From: Pristionchus mayeri
Lineage: Eukaryota; Nematoda; Chromadorea; Rhabditida; Neodiplogasteridae
Assembly: GCA_036245805.1 (NCBI GenBank)
Contig: BTRK01000005.1
Location: 18,080,984-18,144,983 of the forward strand
Direction: 5' to 3'
DNA: 64,000 nucleotides
Numbering within the stretch: position 1 is the first letter of the stretch; every line of letters starts with the position of its first letter. This document shows positions 13,222 through 25,076 of the stretch, piece after piece. Position numbers and translations under genes: made by a program. The notes beneath the pieces were generated by a model. It was not told where the DNA came from, ran no database searches, and saw nothing but the letters and a program-made list of their open reading frames with translations.

Positions 13222-13280
13222 TTAATCTGAATATAGAGTAATTAGATCCTCATTAATCTGAATATAGAGTAATTAGTTTC
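13222..13280. repeat. Tandem duplication of about 29 bp over a splice acceptor
   Basis: CCTCATTAATCTGAATATAG plus AGTAATTAG occurs twice in a row. On the minus strand each copy contains TATTCAG followed by the exon start ATTAATGAGG of iPLA2 copy A, so the acceptor and the first exon bases are duplicated. Confidence 0.75.
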
Positions 13281-14167
13281 GGAATTTTATATAAGTATTT
13301 TTTTGAAAATATAAACCTTGTAGCTTCGGAAGTATACAGTATCGAAATTGTCTCGAGATCCCTCAACGGCGCAAGTGATAATCTTCTTATTGCTACGTTT
13401 CCTGAATTTGGCTGATTTTTAAGGCAGGCAAAAATGAACATGGACGGTAGAGCAGATGACCAGGCTACGTTTTTTTTTAAAACGATATAAGAAGGTCAGA
13501 ATTTGAATAGTTTAAATGTTCATATCGCAGACATATTTATGCTCAAAGTTTTAATGAAGCTCAGGTGATAATTGCGGTAAGCACAGTGCGGTCACTCTGT
13601 ATAATTTCGTCCCTTCCGTTTTCAGTTTGGAGACTGGTGACCTCTTCGGATTTATCTTCGGTCTTCGGATATATCTCTTCGGATATAAAGGATGTAAGAG
13701 AACACGCGAATAGGCGAGAGCGTAGAAAGGTCAGTGAGAGAGGGAACATGAGAAGAGGCCGAGGCAGTAGGGAAAGGGTTGTGCAGTGCGTGGCCTTTGC
13801 TGCGAATAACACGCAACACTATGAATATCAAATACATTTTCTCACCATTTTTAAACGCAAGCTCTGGAGTTCGCGGTGAAAATCCAAAGAAGTCAAATGT
13901 TCAAGTTTGCATTTACTCCTCCTTTAAAACCTAATCACATAAAGAGAGAGATAGAGAGAAATGAAGCGAGAAAGAGAGCAACCTCAATTTCAATTAATGA
14001 ATGTCGCAAAGTATCGTAATGTCCAACTGCATCGTCGTGTGAAAACAAACTTGAATATGTTCCTAAAACACACCCCAGCTCGAACATAGTCGGATCCATG
14101 TAGTGTCCTTGTTTCGATACGTCTCTTTCAGAAACTTTTCGAGAATCTGAACCTCATTTAGCACTTG

Positions 14168-14262
14168 CAGTCCTGTTGTGCCCCACCGTGAACATGCGTC
14201 ACCCCGAGTCACCCCGGGCTTCTCAGGATTTCGCAAGTTCACGGTGGGACACAACAGGACTG
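14168..14262. mobile_element. 95 bp hairpin MITE, CAGTCCTGT ends
   Basis: Inverted repeats of about 26 bases (CAGTCCTGTTGTGCCCCACC at the left, its near reverse complement at the right), followed on the right by TA. It lies in an intron of iPLA2 copy A. It shares the CAGTCCTGT terminus with the right end of the element at 15116-15436. Confidence 0.65.
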
Positions 14263-14489
14263 TATTTGTAAAAAAATCTCGCTAAATACTCACACTCGAG
14301 TCGTATCCGACTTCTCGATCTGTTGACGGTGTGAATCCCACATCCTGAAAGCAGTTTCACAAATTCCCAAGAAAATACATCCTTCAGTCACCTTCAATTT
14401 GAAGTATAAATTTCTACACTCGTCGATTGTTTTCCCACTAGCGAGAGCCATGCCCAGAATCGAACCTGCGATCCACACATACATATATA

Positions 14490-15000
14490 CAGTACCGCAC
14501 GGTCTCAGACAGACGTGCGCTGCGCGGCGGGGAGCGGCGGGTCGCATAAGGTCATCACTCCCAGAGACCCTTAAAAATGCGTATTTTTTGCTGAATTTTT
14601 GGCTTTGGGATTTTCTGACAACTAATGATCGACCTAAATCTGCATTTCAAAGTATTCAGTTTGAGCACATCTTTGGATGGGGCATCTCTGGAGTCTCCTT
14701 AACCTCTCCTCATTTCCATACGATTTCATTCCTCATTAGTCTGACTATTGAGCGGTGTCATAGGGGAAATGAGAGGAGAGGAGGAGAGGGATACCAAAGA
14801 TGACCCATTCAAACAGTAGCTCAAACTGAATATTTTGAAACGCAGATTTCGCAGATCGATTAATAGTTGTCAGAAAAAACCACAGCCAAAAATTCAGTTA
14901 AATATACTCATTTTGAAGGGTCTCTGATAGTGATGCGAGCTAATGCGACCAACAGCACCCCTCCGCGCCGCGCCATCTGGGAAGAGACCGTGCGGCACTG
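14490..15000. mobile_element. 511 bp TA-target MITE, CAGTACCGCACGGTCTC ends
   Basis: Left end CAGTACCGCACGGTCTC and right end GAGACCGTGCGGCACTG are inverted, and TA lies on both sides (14488-14489 and 15001-15002). Homology between the arms continues inward for over 150 bases (for example TTGAGC/GCTCAA with shared AACTGAATA). Sits in the intron that splits the GTSTG motif of iPLA2 copy A. No coding content. Confidence 0.75.
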
Positions 15001-15115
15001 TATTTCAAAGGATATATAAGATGGGAAAAGTATTTTTATATTATTGGTAGAACATGGAGAAGGAAAGAGTGCGGGAGATTACCTCGCCAACATTGTAAAA
15101 TTCTCTAATCTATTA

Positions 15116-15436
15116 CAGACGACTATGTAGATCCGTTAGATCCCTACATGAAAACGGGATTCCCCGCTGGTCCGGCTCTGGATCCGTCTACTTAACTACT
15201 GTAGTTCTTCATGTCAGATTAATTATCATCGACTTATAAAATTAAATTACGATTTATAACAAATTTGTAAATTTATGAATTATATGCCAATCGATCGGAA
15301 AGGCCCTCCTGAGTCTGAAAACCAAAACTTCGAATTAGTTCTTTCTTTGCACGAGCCGCCAAATGGTGGGGGATACCAGGGGACACCAGGGGGCTCCCGG
15401 GGAGTCCCATTTTCATGTAGAGATCTGACAGGACTG
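15116..15436. mobile_element. 321 bp TA-target MITE
   Basis: Left CAGACGACTATGTAGATCC and right end, read in reverse, CAGTCCTGTCAGATCTCTAC share the following block TACATGAAAA.GGGA.TCCCC. TA flanks both ends (15114-15115 and 15437-15438). It abuts the mariner-type MITE that begins at 15439 and shares the intervening TA. Confidence 0.65.
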
Positions 15437-15438
15437 TA

Positions 15439-15944
15439 TTAGGTTGATGCATAATTTTCGTTACAAGGTTTTTTACAAATTTTTATCGAGAATTGTTATC
15501 ATGCCTTAGATAATATTTTGTCATTATTTGGAGCACTATTAGCGCACTACGCCATAGGTTCATAATGAATCAATCTCAATTGTTTCTATAGACAAAAATA
15601 TTTCCAAAAAAAATTATATTTCTGGTATTTGGGTAACTCTGTTCAAGTGCCCATTAAGACTAAACGGGTTACAATATCCTCTCTTTTATGTCGGCGGTTA
15701 GTGCGGGTGCACGCTTCCAATGAACACTTGGAAACAGATAGGTAGTTTCTCTCAGAAAAGTTGTGAGGTCAACACTACTGCATTCGTCCTCCAAACTTCT
15801 AAAATGATGTTAATGTAAAAGACTGGATGATCGTATATGTCCATAAGGTCGCTATGAAGAGCACAAAAATACAAAAGAGAATTGCTAAAGGCAAGTTATG
15901 GCTCGAAAACGTGAAAACATAACCACAATTTTGCAGCAACCTAA
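15439..15944. mobile_element. Mariner-type MITE, 506 bp
   Basis: Starts TTAGGTTGATGCATAATTTT and ends in the reverse complement of TTAGGTTGCTGCAAAATTGT, flanked by TA. Internal blocks such as TCATTATTTGGAGCACTATT resemble the MITEs at 26692 and 31133, so it is a shorter member of the same family. It lies in the same intron of iPLA2 copy A as the two preceding MITEs. Confidence 0.65.
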
Positions 15945-17899
15945 TAAGAAGTTGGACTAGCTTACGTATGAAGCTCAATCCTAAATCAGAAAGGAAAGAA
16001 CGTAATGATACGACTAATACACTGAGTACCTGTGGATGTTCCGGCCAGCCAGTGAATTTTTTCGAAAATTCCGGGGATTGCCTTGTTGAGCTCGGAGAGA
16101 ATCTGTAAGATTGTCTAATAAGGATAAACCTGGAAAGTTATATATTATGAGCATCAGGTCGACCACACTACAATGCTTTAAAAGATAAATTGAATGGTGG
16201 ATACGGTAGTGAGAACGAGTCCTTTGATTCCTCCTCCATCCAGAGAGAGAAGATGAGTCTTCTTCCCCTTTTCCCTGTTCGGTTGACGCAACAAGTTGGA
16301 ATCTTCGTCTGAGTTTGAATTCTTGAAATCGGTCAACTAGTTGAACGAGAAATTACTTTGAACTATAACGCTGCCATGACGAGAAGTTGTGATATCTCTA
16401 ATTATTTTTTTCATCTCATCGCTGAAAAGGTGACGTGCCTTAAAGTGCATCAACAAGCCACAATACCTCATAGGATCCTTCTCCGATACTTTCTCCATTT
16501 TTCTACCATCCATCAGTTCTCTCTTACTCAGATTGGAACCGAACACAAGGAGAGTTTTGACGATTACAGTGTAATCGCTCTGAAAAACAATCATCATGTG
16601 AACTTTTAATTACTGAACTAAACAAAAGGTTATGATAAAACAAATTGGGTTATAGAGCGACAGCATATTAACCAGAAATTTATTATCTTTACCTTTTCAG
16701 CATTAAAATGATCGTTAATGGCGTAGAAAAGCGCTGTATATCCTGTACCGTCGAAAGCATTGACATCTACTTCGTGCGACAGGAGCATGATAAGGGCGTC
16801 CAAATCTCGCGATCTGAATTAACCAGTTCGTTGCCTAGCCGTCCCCACTTACTAGTCTTAATACTAATAGATTACTGATTGGAAGAAACCATAGAAAATG
16901 CACAACAGCATAAAAAGCGAGAAAATAAGTAACAATGTTTTTACTTAGTTGTCTCGTGTAGCGGAGAAGCAATCTTCTTGTGGAATCCGTGTCCCATGGA
17001 AATTACAGCATACAGCAGCTGAAGTGATTGAATATCTCGCAAAGAATGCTAATAGATGCTTTATTCCATCAGACATCAATTGAGTGAACGTGAGGAAATA
17101 CAAACCATTTTTTTGTTGTGCGCGTATGTACAAACATTTTAATAGCGGCTAGTTTCTACGACAAACTTTGAAAGTAGATTTTGGATTACTCTCAATTTGA
17201 GCTTGGTTACCATTCGTGCAACCTCCTCCGAGAGATCCTCTATCTTTCCCTCGACTAAGAATGTGAAGAGCTTCTTAAACAGCTTCTCTGTCTCAATCGA
17301 CCGAATAGTGTGACTAAAATATCACTCATTGGCAATTGGATGAAGTGGAAGTTGTCGTTACCTCCAGGGGAGTTTCTTCGGTGTTGCATAATATTTCTTA
17401 TAGCATCTGATGGCAAGACTAACGAGGTCGTCGCGACCCGGAACTTAAACTTGAATTGTTTGATCGAACTCGAGATTGAAATACTCCATGATTTCGAATG
17501 TTTCCATTTGCCCCATGATGAGGGCCATGAGATCCATGAGGTCAATGCATTCATTGCGCCTCTCTTCTTCTTCAGAATTGGAATTTCGTTGAGAAAATTG
17601 GCGAAGGTCTCGGCGTATCGATCGACGTCGATATTAGATGGCTGAAAAAGGGATTTTTTTGTTTATAATCCGATTTGGCTAATTTTTGGCGAGAAAGTAG
17701 GCACATATATGTACTACAACTTAAGCATGATAACCCATGATCTTTTTCTGATTTCTAAAGTTACGCCACTTTTGGTCAGCCCGACCGCCCTGCACCATGA
17801 TGAACACCAGGAATGATATCGTCTAGATAAGATTGTAGAGCATGATGGTAGCTTTCATTTGAAACAAAGAACGACCTTCTATCTCTATTTAAAATGGAG

Positions 17900-19147
17900 A
17901 TATGAGTGACTATCTGAGAGAACTGAGCATAGGCCGTACAGTGAAAAATAAAGTGGTGATTTTAAGATTTCCTTAGGGGTAACTTTTCGCATAGAGTTCG
18001 AAAATCGACCTTAGGAAGCCGTATCTCTGACCCCTCATTTGGTGTATTTCGCCGTACCTGGGCGGTCGGTTTTTGAATCTTTTGAATGGCCCATCCAAAC
18101 CCCATACATATACAGTATTTCTGAAAGAACTCGACGAGATAAGCATTTTCACTGTTGAAAGTGAAGGGATAGCTCATCTTTGAAAAAAGTTGTGGCCGTT
18201 TGAAATAAAAAAATTGTCTAAAAATTGCCGCCCTGAAAATTTTTTTCGGGGCTGTAGTTTTTTAATTAAGCTCATTAAAATCGCCATGAAAAAGTACCCC
18301 AAGGGCCAAATTTTCATAGAAAAAACCTTTCCCCATTGATGTTTCCTGGTTCTCGCAACATGCCGTAGTGCAGATTTGCCGATCATTCAAATCAACAACG
18401 TTCAACAGCAAAACAAATAATTCACTCTCATACTGTGCCATTGATGTTTTTATCTTATTGTTGTCAAAACACAGGCCAAAGTGTACCACAGGGTCAAATC
18501 AAATTGAAACACTGTCAAACAACCTGATGTTCACTTTTATACGATTTCAAGTGTTCAAAATGTGCAAAATATATTGAAAATAAGATAAAAACATCAATGG
18601 CACAGTATGAGAGTGAATTATTTGTTTTGCTGTTGAACGTTGTTGATTTGAATGATCGGCAAATCTGCACTACGGCATGTTGCGAGAACCAGGAAACATC
18701 AATGGGGAAAGGTTTTTTCTATGAAAAGTTGGCCCTTGGAGTACTTTTTCATGGCGATTTTAATGAGCCTAATTAAAAAACTACAGCCCCCAAAAAATTT
18801 TTCAGGGCGGCAATTTTTAGACAATTTTTTTATTTCAAACGGCCACAACTTTTTTCAAAGATCAGCTATCCCTTCACTTTCAACAGCGAAAATGCTTATC
18901 TCGTCGAGTTCTTTCAGAAATACTATATATGTATGGGGTTTGGATGGGTCATTCAAAAGATTCAAAAACCGACCACCCAGGTACGGCGAGATACACGAAA
19001 TGAGGGCTCATAAATACGGCTTCCTAAGGTCGATTTTCGAACTCTACGCGAACAGTTACCCCAAGGGGGATCTTAATATCACCACTTTATTTTTCACTGT
19101 ACGGCTTATAGGTTGAATTGCTCAATTCTCTCAGATAGTCACTCATA
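17900..19147. mobile_element. 1.25 kb palindromic element with arms of about 565 bp
   Basis: Arms at about 17900-18465 and 18580-19147 are near-identical reverse complements (outermost TATGAGTGACTATCTGAGAG) around a spacer of about 115 bases. The arm contains CCGTACAGTGAAAAATAAAG near each edge. A 154-codon ORF (18652-19116) runs through the right arm, and its first 70 codons recur on the opposite strand at 18386-18174 as the palindrome requires. I treat it as non-coding. Located in an intron of iPLA2 copy A. Target duplication not determined. Confidence 0.7.
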
Positions 19148-19920
19148 TGATCATTTAAGTGAGCGCGATTTGACTTTCGAAAAGTGATAGTGCCAAGTTT
19201 GGCCTTCTGAATCCCGACGATGACGATAGTTATCAAAATTCTGACGACGCAGTTTGAAAGAGCATCATTTGAAGTACTTATAACCAAAATTATAGGGGAA
19301 TCGAGCAAACTTGAATCCTACCGCCGCTGACCCCCTTCAAATGATCGATTCTCTCGCGATTCGCCTCATATGTGAAATGCGTTTCTCGAAAACAGAAACA
19401 AATATATGATATGGTCGTAAGTTAAAAATTCTAGTTATTCAGTATATTCTCACACCTCACGACACTCAATTGACATAATCTCGATGCATTTTTTAGTTCC
19501 ACGAAGATGAATTATTCCATCTGCAAGGTATGTTCATCACCTCAAAGGGATTCACACTACTTCCATCGTGCTTCGCTCTCTTCTCCACCTCACGATTCCC
19601 CCCTTCATCGTTTATCTGAAATGAGAAGATGATCAAGTTTCATAAACTCTTTCCACCTTGAGCTGAACTTGAACAATGCCAGAATTGCATAGTGCATTTC
19701 CAATGTAGACCAAGCTGCTGACTACAGCTGGAGCAAGCTTATCATACTTCAGCAAATCAGACCATTCCTTGAGGTTGTGCTCCGATTGCTTTTCCCAGTC
19801 AGATTTTAGGCTATCTTCAATTTGCTGATTTGAGGACGAATCTTCTTGTTTATTGTCCGAGGCTCTTTCAGTGAGTTCTCCTCTTTCTTCTTCATACGAC
19901 AGTTCTCTTGGCTCAGACAT

Positions 19921-20330
19921 CACCCTGAAAATACAGACAATTGAAAGGAAGCAACAGCAAAATGCAAGCTGTGAGCGCCGATGAGGATGTGGATTCTGTA
20001 TTGCCGACTCCCCATCTCCTCTGACATTTTCTAATTCCTTCCTTGGCAGAACTGACTAATTATGACTAAGGAGAAAGAAGGAAGGATAGGCGAAGCAATT
20101 ACACTTCCCTTCCCTAATTAGTGAACGCGAGAAAGGCAATCGTATCATGCGCTTATCGTCAACAGTCGAATAATGTTTCCATTTTTAAATTTCATGCTGG
20201 AAATTCACTGAATGAGCAATTTACAATATATACTCGAAACAATTTATCTGTTGAGTGAATTTATATACAGGTGCAGTAGTAAGATTAGATTTAGAATGAA
20301 TCGCACATGTCAGCTTTCAAAAACATCAAT
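19921..20330. repeat. Segmental duplication (copy at 30519-30890)
   Basis: The sequence upstream of iPLA2 copy A is closely repeated upstream of copy B. A long shared stretch covers AACAGTCGAATAATGTTTCC and the following bases up to the TATCTGTTGAG block. It marks the tandem duplication unit that includes both the lipase gene and the C6 exon. Confidence 0.8.
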
Positions 20331-20402
20331 GGAGGCAGGGGGATTCGAACCAAAGACCTTCCGATCACGTGTCGGGTGCTCTAACCACTGAGCTATACCC
20401 CT
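20331..20402 (-). tRNA. tRNA-like gene, degenerate; anticodon position reads CGT
   Basis: The minus strand shows a tRNA layout of about 72 nt: acceptor AGGGGTA against TGCCTCC (6 of 7 pairs counting wobble), TA, D arm GCTC-AGTGGTTA-GAGC, anticodon stem CCCGA/TCGGA (4 of 5), and B box GGTTCGAATCC. CGT sits at positions 34-36 (threonine, if real), but position 33 is A instead of T and three of five T-stem pairs fail. A pseudo-tRNA or a tRNA-derived SINE head is more likely than a working tRNA. It is absent from the matching position near 30890 in the duplicated unit. Confidence 0.5.
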
Positions 20403-20465
20403 CGTTCCCTTGTCCTCTCATCTCGTGCTATGGTCTTTGGGGTCTCGGCCATGCCTCTCTTTACA

Positions 20466-20572
20466 TGCAGTTCCATCTCCATTGCAAGTGACGGGGAAGG
20501 TGACGATCCCATCCACGACGCCGTCATCTGCATCAACGAAGACTCCCTGACCACCGTTGATCTGAGATGTGC
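20466..20572 (-). pseudogene. C6-domain exon fragment
   Basis: About 105 bases identical, as far as I can read, to the last exon of the C6 gene at 30962-31068 (minus), encoding [20 protein letters not shown] and the C-terminal CNGDGTA. Downstream the frame diverges (CKERHGRD instead of WEAFGV) and no stop follows in place. It is the leftover of the duplicated C6 gene beside iPLA2 copy A. Confidence 0.75.
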
Positions 20573-22845
20573 AAAGGTGTAGCCTTTTCCATGCAAACTC
20601 CATCTGTGTAGCAACGGGCCTCTCCTGGAAACGAATGGCCTGTTTCGAGAATGTTGTGTGCACGTGGTCGACATCGTCATCGATGGTTTGCAATTTAGTT
20701 TACAGTGTAAAGCCATGCTATCGTCTTATCAATATTCATACAATGCAAACATAAAATAAAACGCAAAACTTTCAACGACGAAGCATAAAACATGAAATTG
20801 TCAACTTATTTCCGATAATTTTCCCATATGCATAGATTACTCCTCCCCGATTTTATACGCAAATAATGAGCTCTCGAGATTATTGCTTGGAAGGTGGAAC
20901 TGGATAGTCGCCGTAAAGGATGAGCTTCCTCAGAATGTCGACATAATTGATCTGCTTTCTCATGTACACCTGAAGCATAGAATGAACGAAGTAAAAGATC
21001 AAAGATCACCTTGGTTTCCCATATCATGTTTATCAGAGTGGCATTATTCGATTCGTCCAGAGCCACTTCTTTCTTGAATATTGGAGTGAAACGGAAGAAA
21101 GCTCCCTTCTGAAACAATAGGCTCGAAGACAAAGAAGAAGCAAACAATTATGCGAGGCAAAAAAAGGCAAAAAAGAGAGGCGAAGCGACGGAGGACTTAC
21201 TTGTGCCTCAGTTCTGGATTTCGAACCGTCTACGTCTTCGTCCGTTCGTGCGAGCTGGTAAATTTAAGATCGCATTAAGCAAAGAGTATATTTAAAAAAA
21301 AAGCCCGAAAAATTTTAAAAAGAGGTTTAGATACTCCATCAATTCGGACATCTTCTTGTATGGAGAAGGAGCAATCGATTCCTTAAATTCATAAAAAGTT
21401 CTCTTTGTACAATATTTGAGCAAAATACAATGATAACATTAGTAATAGATTGAAATCGATAAAGTTCGATCACCGTTTTCCCACATCCGAGTGATATCAC
21501 AGCGCCCAATTTCATCTTCTTCTCACTCTGAAATGCAAAACTGTTTATCAAAACCTTGCTTAGCATCTTCTAAAGATTTAAAAATCAATATTATCGAATA
21601 TTATTTTTTAAAAGTAATTGAAAATCTGAATCTCCCCTTTTCGTACTCTCCAAAATTTCGATGCAGTTTGTCTACCGCTCCATTGTATACCGTCCATTCG
21701 TGTAATAGCTCCCGAGTTGGATTATTATTGCTGAACATTCCTCCGTCGAGATAGGATGTTCCCTTTGGAGAGGCGAAGAAAGAAGGAGCAGCACTGCAAT
21801 GCTTAGCTGCATTCATTACAATCTAGATGCGCAAAAATACTTCTACTGTTTTCCTAAAATAATTCTTTCATGTTATTCATAGAGAATAAATTGATTTTAA
21901 AAAGTCCTATCCTTTTTCTTTTGAACAAACCTTGAGCATCGAGCAGCAAAGTGGACCTCTGTCTTCGTAGGATCTGGTTCAAGCACCGATTCTTCGAATT
22001 TCCCCCCAACAGGAATACACACATTCAACAGCCTCCTGAAGAAATAGAAATTCGTCAAATTTCAGCGAATCAGAAAAGGTAATATACGTAGTTTTAGAAA
22101 AATAGATAGAGCGAGTGAGAACGTACTTTACTTTTACTTGTTCCTCTTCTTCTTTCATGCACGAGTACTCTGGTAGGAGCGAAGTATATGCAAGTTTTAC
22201 TTTTTTTTCACTTGTCGAAACTGGAAGAAATCCCACCTCGCTTCGACCGCGTGGATGTGTAGAACCTCTCGTCGATCTGAAAACAATATTTGTGGATTGT
22301 TGTAATTTGCGGCAGCGGAATACCTTGTAGCTCCTGAAGAGTGCAGTTTCGAATTTCTTACAGGAAGCTTCAATAGCAAACGTGATTATCTTCTTGTTGC
22401 TTCTCAACCTGAATATTTCTAACTATTGAAGAGGAAATTCAAATATGATGAAGAAACAACAATATTTTTGCCAATTTAATATACAACTATCGTCCCGAAT
22501 TAAAATTCCGCTACGAATGACTCGATGTTTGCGATTGTAACAAACTTTTTGTTACAAAATTTGGAAACACTCAAAACACACTTTCATGGGTCATGTTTGT
22601 ATTCATTCGATGCGTAATCATCGCGTCTTTCGCTAAATATCACTCAAAAAATTTAAAAATCAATAGTTTAGCCGGTATTTATTTTTTATAAAATAAAATC
22701 AGTTTGTGACTGTCATGGCAACATTTTGCAGCACTTGGGCCCGGCTTGGCCTACGAGTTTTTCTTAATCGCGAAATTGCCGCGTTTCCCCTCGGCTTTCC
22801 ATGTTTATGTTGTGTAATTTCACTCTTGTGTAATTTAAATTTCAG

Positions 22846-23628
22846 TGGCGGTGGATCCGGTGGACCTGCCAGAGGTAGACTTCGTGATATCGACTGGTCT
22901 CGTGAGAAGTTGAACCCAATCAAAAAGGACCTCTACGAGGAGAACCCCGCAGTCATCGCCAGAGCGCAGGCAAGTGTTTCAATTTTTACATTAATTTTTA
23001 GGCGAATAGGACGAGGCTAAAACCGAAAACCGCCAATATTGTTCATTAAGTTTTTATTGTTCGAGTATTACAAAATTTAAATTACATTTCAGTTCGAAAT
23101 CGACCAGTGGATCACCGCGAACCAAGTCACCCTGGAGGGTCGCGGAATCCCCCGTACCGTTTTCGAATTTAGCGAAGCACCATTCCGGCGAGAAGTGGTT
23201 GATATGCTGTACCACAACTTCCATAAGCCCACCGTCATCCAATCAATTTCTTGGCCGATCGCGATGGCTGAGGGAAGACGCTTGCGGTCAGTTTTAATTG
23301 CGTATTTGTTTCCAATTCGAGTCCTAGCAATAGTTAAGGATATATTGCTTATCAAATCCACGATTTTGAACATTATTATTTTATATCGCCCAGCTTGAGC
23401 ATAAATTAATTGTCGAATTTTCCACCGGTTCTGTGTCTTGAAACTTGGTCGTGCTATCCTTCGGCTACAATGATCATTTGCAGTTCATGCTTCCTGGATT
23501 GATACACACTGTTGCTCAAACCCCTCGGCATCATCGTGACGGTCCTTCAATTCTCGTTCTTCTCCCTACTCGTGAATTGGCCCAGCAAGTACAGGGAATC
23601 AACAAGGATTCGTCTTAGTCAGGTATTC
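22846..23628 (+). pseudogene. DEAD-box helicase fragment (ddx-17/p68-like), left arm
   Basis: Exons read RGRLRDIDWSREKLNPIKKD...ENPAV, FEIDQWITANQVTLEGRGIP...FHKPTVIQSISWPIAMAEGR (Q motif), and FMLPGLIHTVAQTPR...LLPTRELAQQV (motif Ia). This follows p68/DDX17-type helicases closely. The exon with the Walker A motif (AxTGSGKT) between them is missing, and everything after motif Ia is absent. Introns are retained, so the piece was copied as genomic DNA and is not a retrocopy. The fragment cannot be a working helicase. Confidence 0.8.
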
Positions 23629-23674
23629 AATTCAATCACTGAGCCTCTTGTTGATGATTCGTCCAATTCATTGA

Positions 23675-24161
<487 letters not shown>

Positions 24162-24456
24162 AAGGTTTGCGATCTCGAGGAGGAGATCACCTATACCACG
24201 TCTTTCTTTCATTCCCTCTAGTCTGAAATATTTATGCCTATTTCTCGTTGTTAGATTTCTTGTCAATGGTTGACACTTTAAATTGGATCTCAAACGTTTC
24301 CAGTTAGTACCCTCTCGCCTCAAAGTGAACCCATCAATGAATTGGACGAATCATCAACAAGAGGCTCAGTGATTGAATTGGAGACATTTTAAAAATAATA
24401 GGTGTCTGAGCCACAACTGACAGTTAACAACCAATTAAACTCGAGCAGAACACTAA

Positions 24457-25018
24457 CCGTTCAGCATGGACTCGTAGAAGAGGCAGTATCCCATCCACTC
24501 GGAGATGATGACGTCAACCTACGGCAGCATCGTATTTTATCATAAATTTTACTATATATTTAAATGGCAATTACAGACTTAAAAATAATAATAGCATGAT
24601 AAAATGAACACCTTTTCGATGCCGAAAGACAACTCCTTGATGTCCTCAATCTTGCTCTGGACAACTTCGATGATATGGTCGAGGTTGTTGTCCTTGATTA
24701 TCTGTCTTGACTGGACGGCCATGTTCGAGAATTCAACCTAGAAAGGAAGCAACAATTTTTTGCCGCAACTACGCGTAAAACCCGATTTATTCCTCATAAA
24801 GGGTTCAAAAAATGAACTTACAGCGAGGACCCGCTTGGCTCCGATCTTGGCGGCGAACATACAAAGACTTCGGTTTCCGATCCGATATCCATGACGACCT
24901 TTTCCTAAAAAGCGTTTAATGGAACATATTGCAGAAAAATTAGAAGCTAATGACAAGGACAAACCTTGAAGAGGTGCTTGTTGTGGTAGATGGAATCGCG
25001 GTAGGCCTCGATGCGCCC
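24457..25018 (-). pseudogene. prmt-1 N-terminal/core fragment with frameshift
   Basis: Minus-strand exons: RIEAYRDSIYHNKHLFK (25018-24965), EKVVMDIGS...MFAAKIGAKRVLA (24905-24822), a third from about 24737 to 24611 (NNLDHIIEVVQSKIEDIKEL), and VDVIISEWMGYCLFYESMLN (24518-24457). These are SAM-binding motif I and the double-E loop of PRMT1. One base is missing within motif I (GSGTG region), so the frame is broken. Introns are retained. With the C-terminal piece at 23687-24161 in opposite orientation, about half of prmt-1 is represented. Confidence 0.8.
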
Positions 25019-25076
25019 CTTTACTGTTACACTCAGGAGAGAAAAACGCCGTAGCGAATACCTGACTAAGACGAAT

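Larger units (their letters stand above)
11709..19920 (-). pseudogene. iPLA2-beta-like patatin phospholipase, copy A, probably decayed
   Basis: About 20 exons on the minus strand, starting MSEPREL at 19920 and ending at 11709. Order: acidic N-terminus, an ankyrin-like repeat (DLDALIMLLSHEVDVNAFDG near 16800), then a patatin lipase domain with glycine loop SLDGGGIKG (about 16240), nucleophile motif GTSTG split by an intron (16030/14473), DGG of the catalytic dyad (YIDGGV, about 12760), and the iPLA2 tail KGAFFRFTP...ALDES. iPLA2 enzymes hydrolyse the sn-2 acyl chain of phospholipids. Lesions: the exon at about 14159-14087 is 73 nt where copies B and C imply phase 2, so the frame shifts before MFELG; and an in-frame TGA follows the NNNPT exon near 12675. 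The large introns hold four MITEs and a 1.2 kb palindrome. Catalytic residues remain, so decay may be recent, or single-base errors may mislead. Confidence 0.6.

Noticed and set aside
17440..17590. Acidic, Met-rich alternative frame over an iPLA2 copy A exon, with apparent stops in copy B
   Set aside because: The other frame (LTSWISWPSSWGKWK against LTSWVSWPEFSSMGKWK) is open in both copies and joins the next exon in phase, so the stops are not lesions.
18652..19116. 154-codon ORF
   Set aside because: It lies in one arm of a palindrome, its start recurs on the other strand, and it shows no family motif. Arm symmetry explains it.
20331..20402. Functional tRNA-Thr(CGT)
   Set aside because: U33 is replaced, and three T-stem pairs and one acceptor pair fail.
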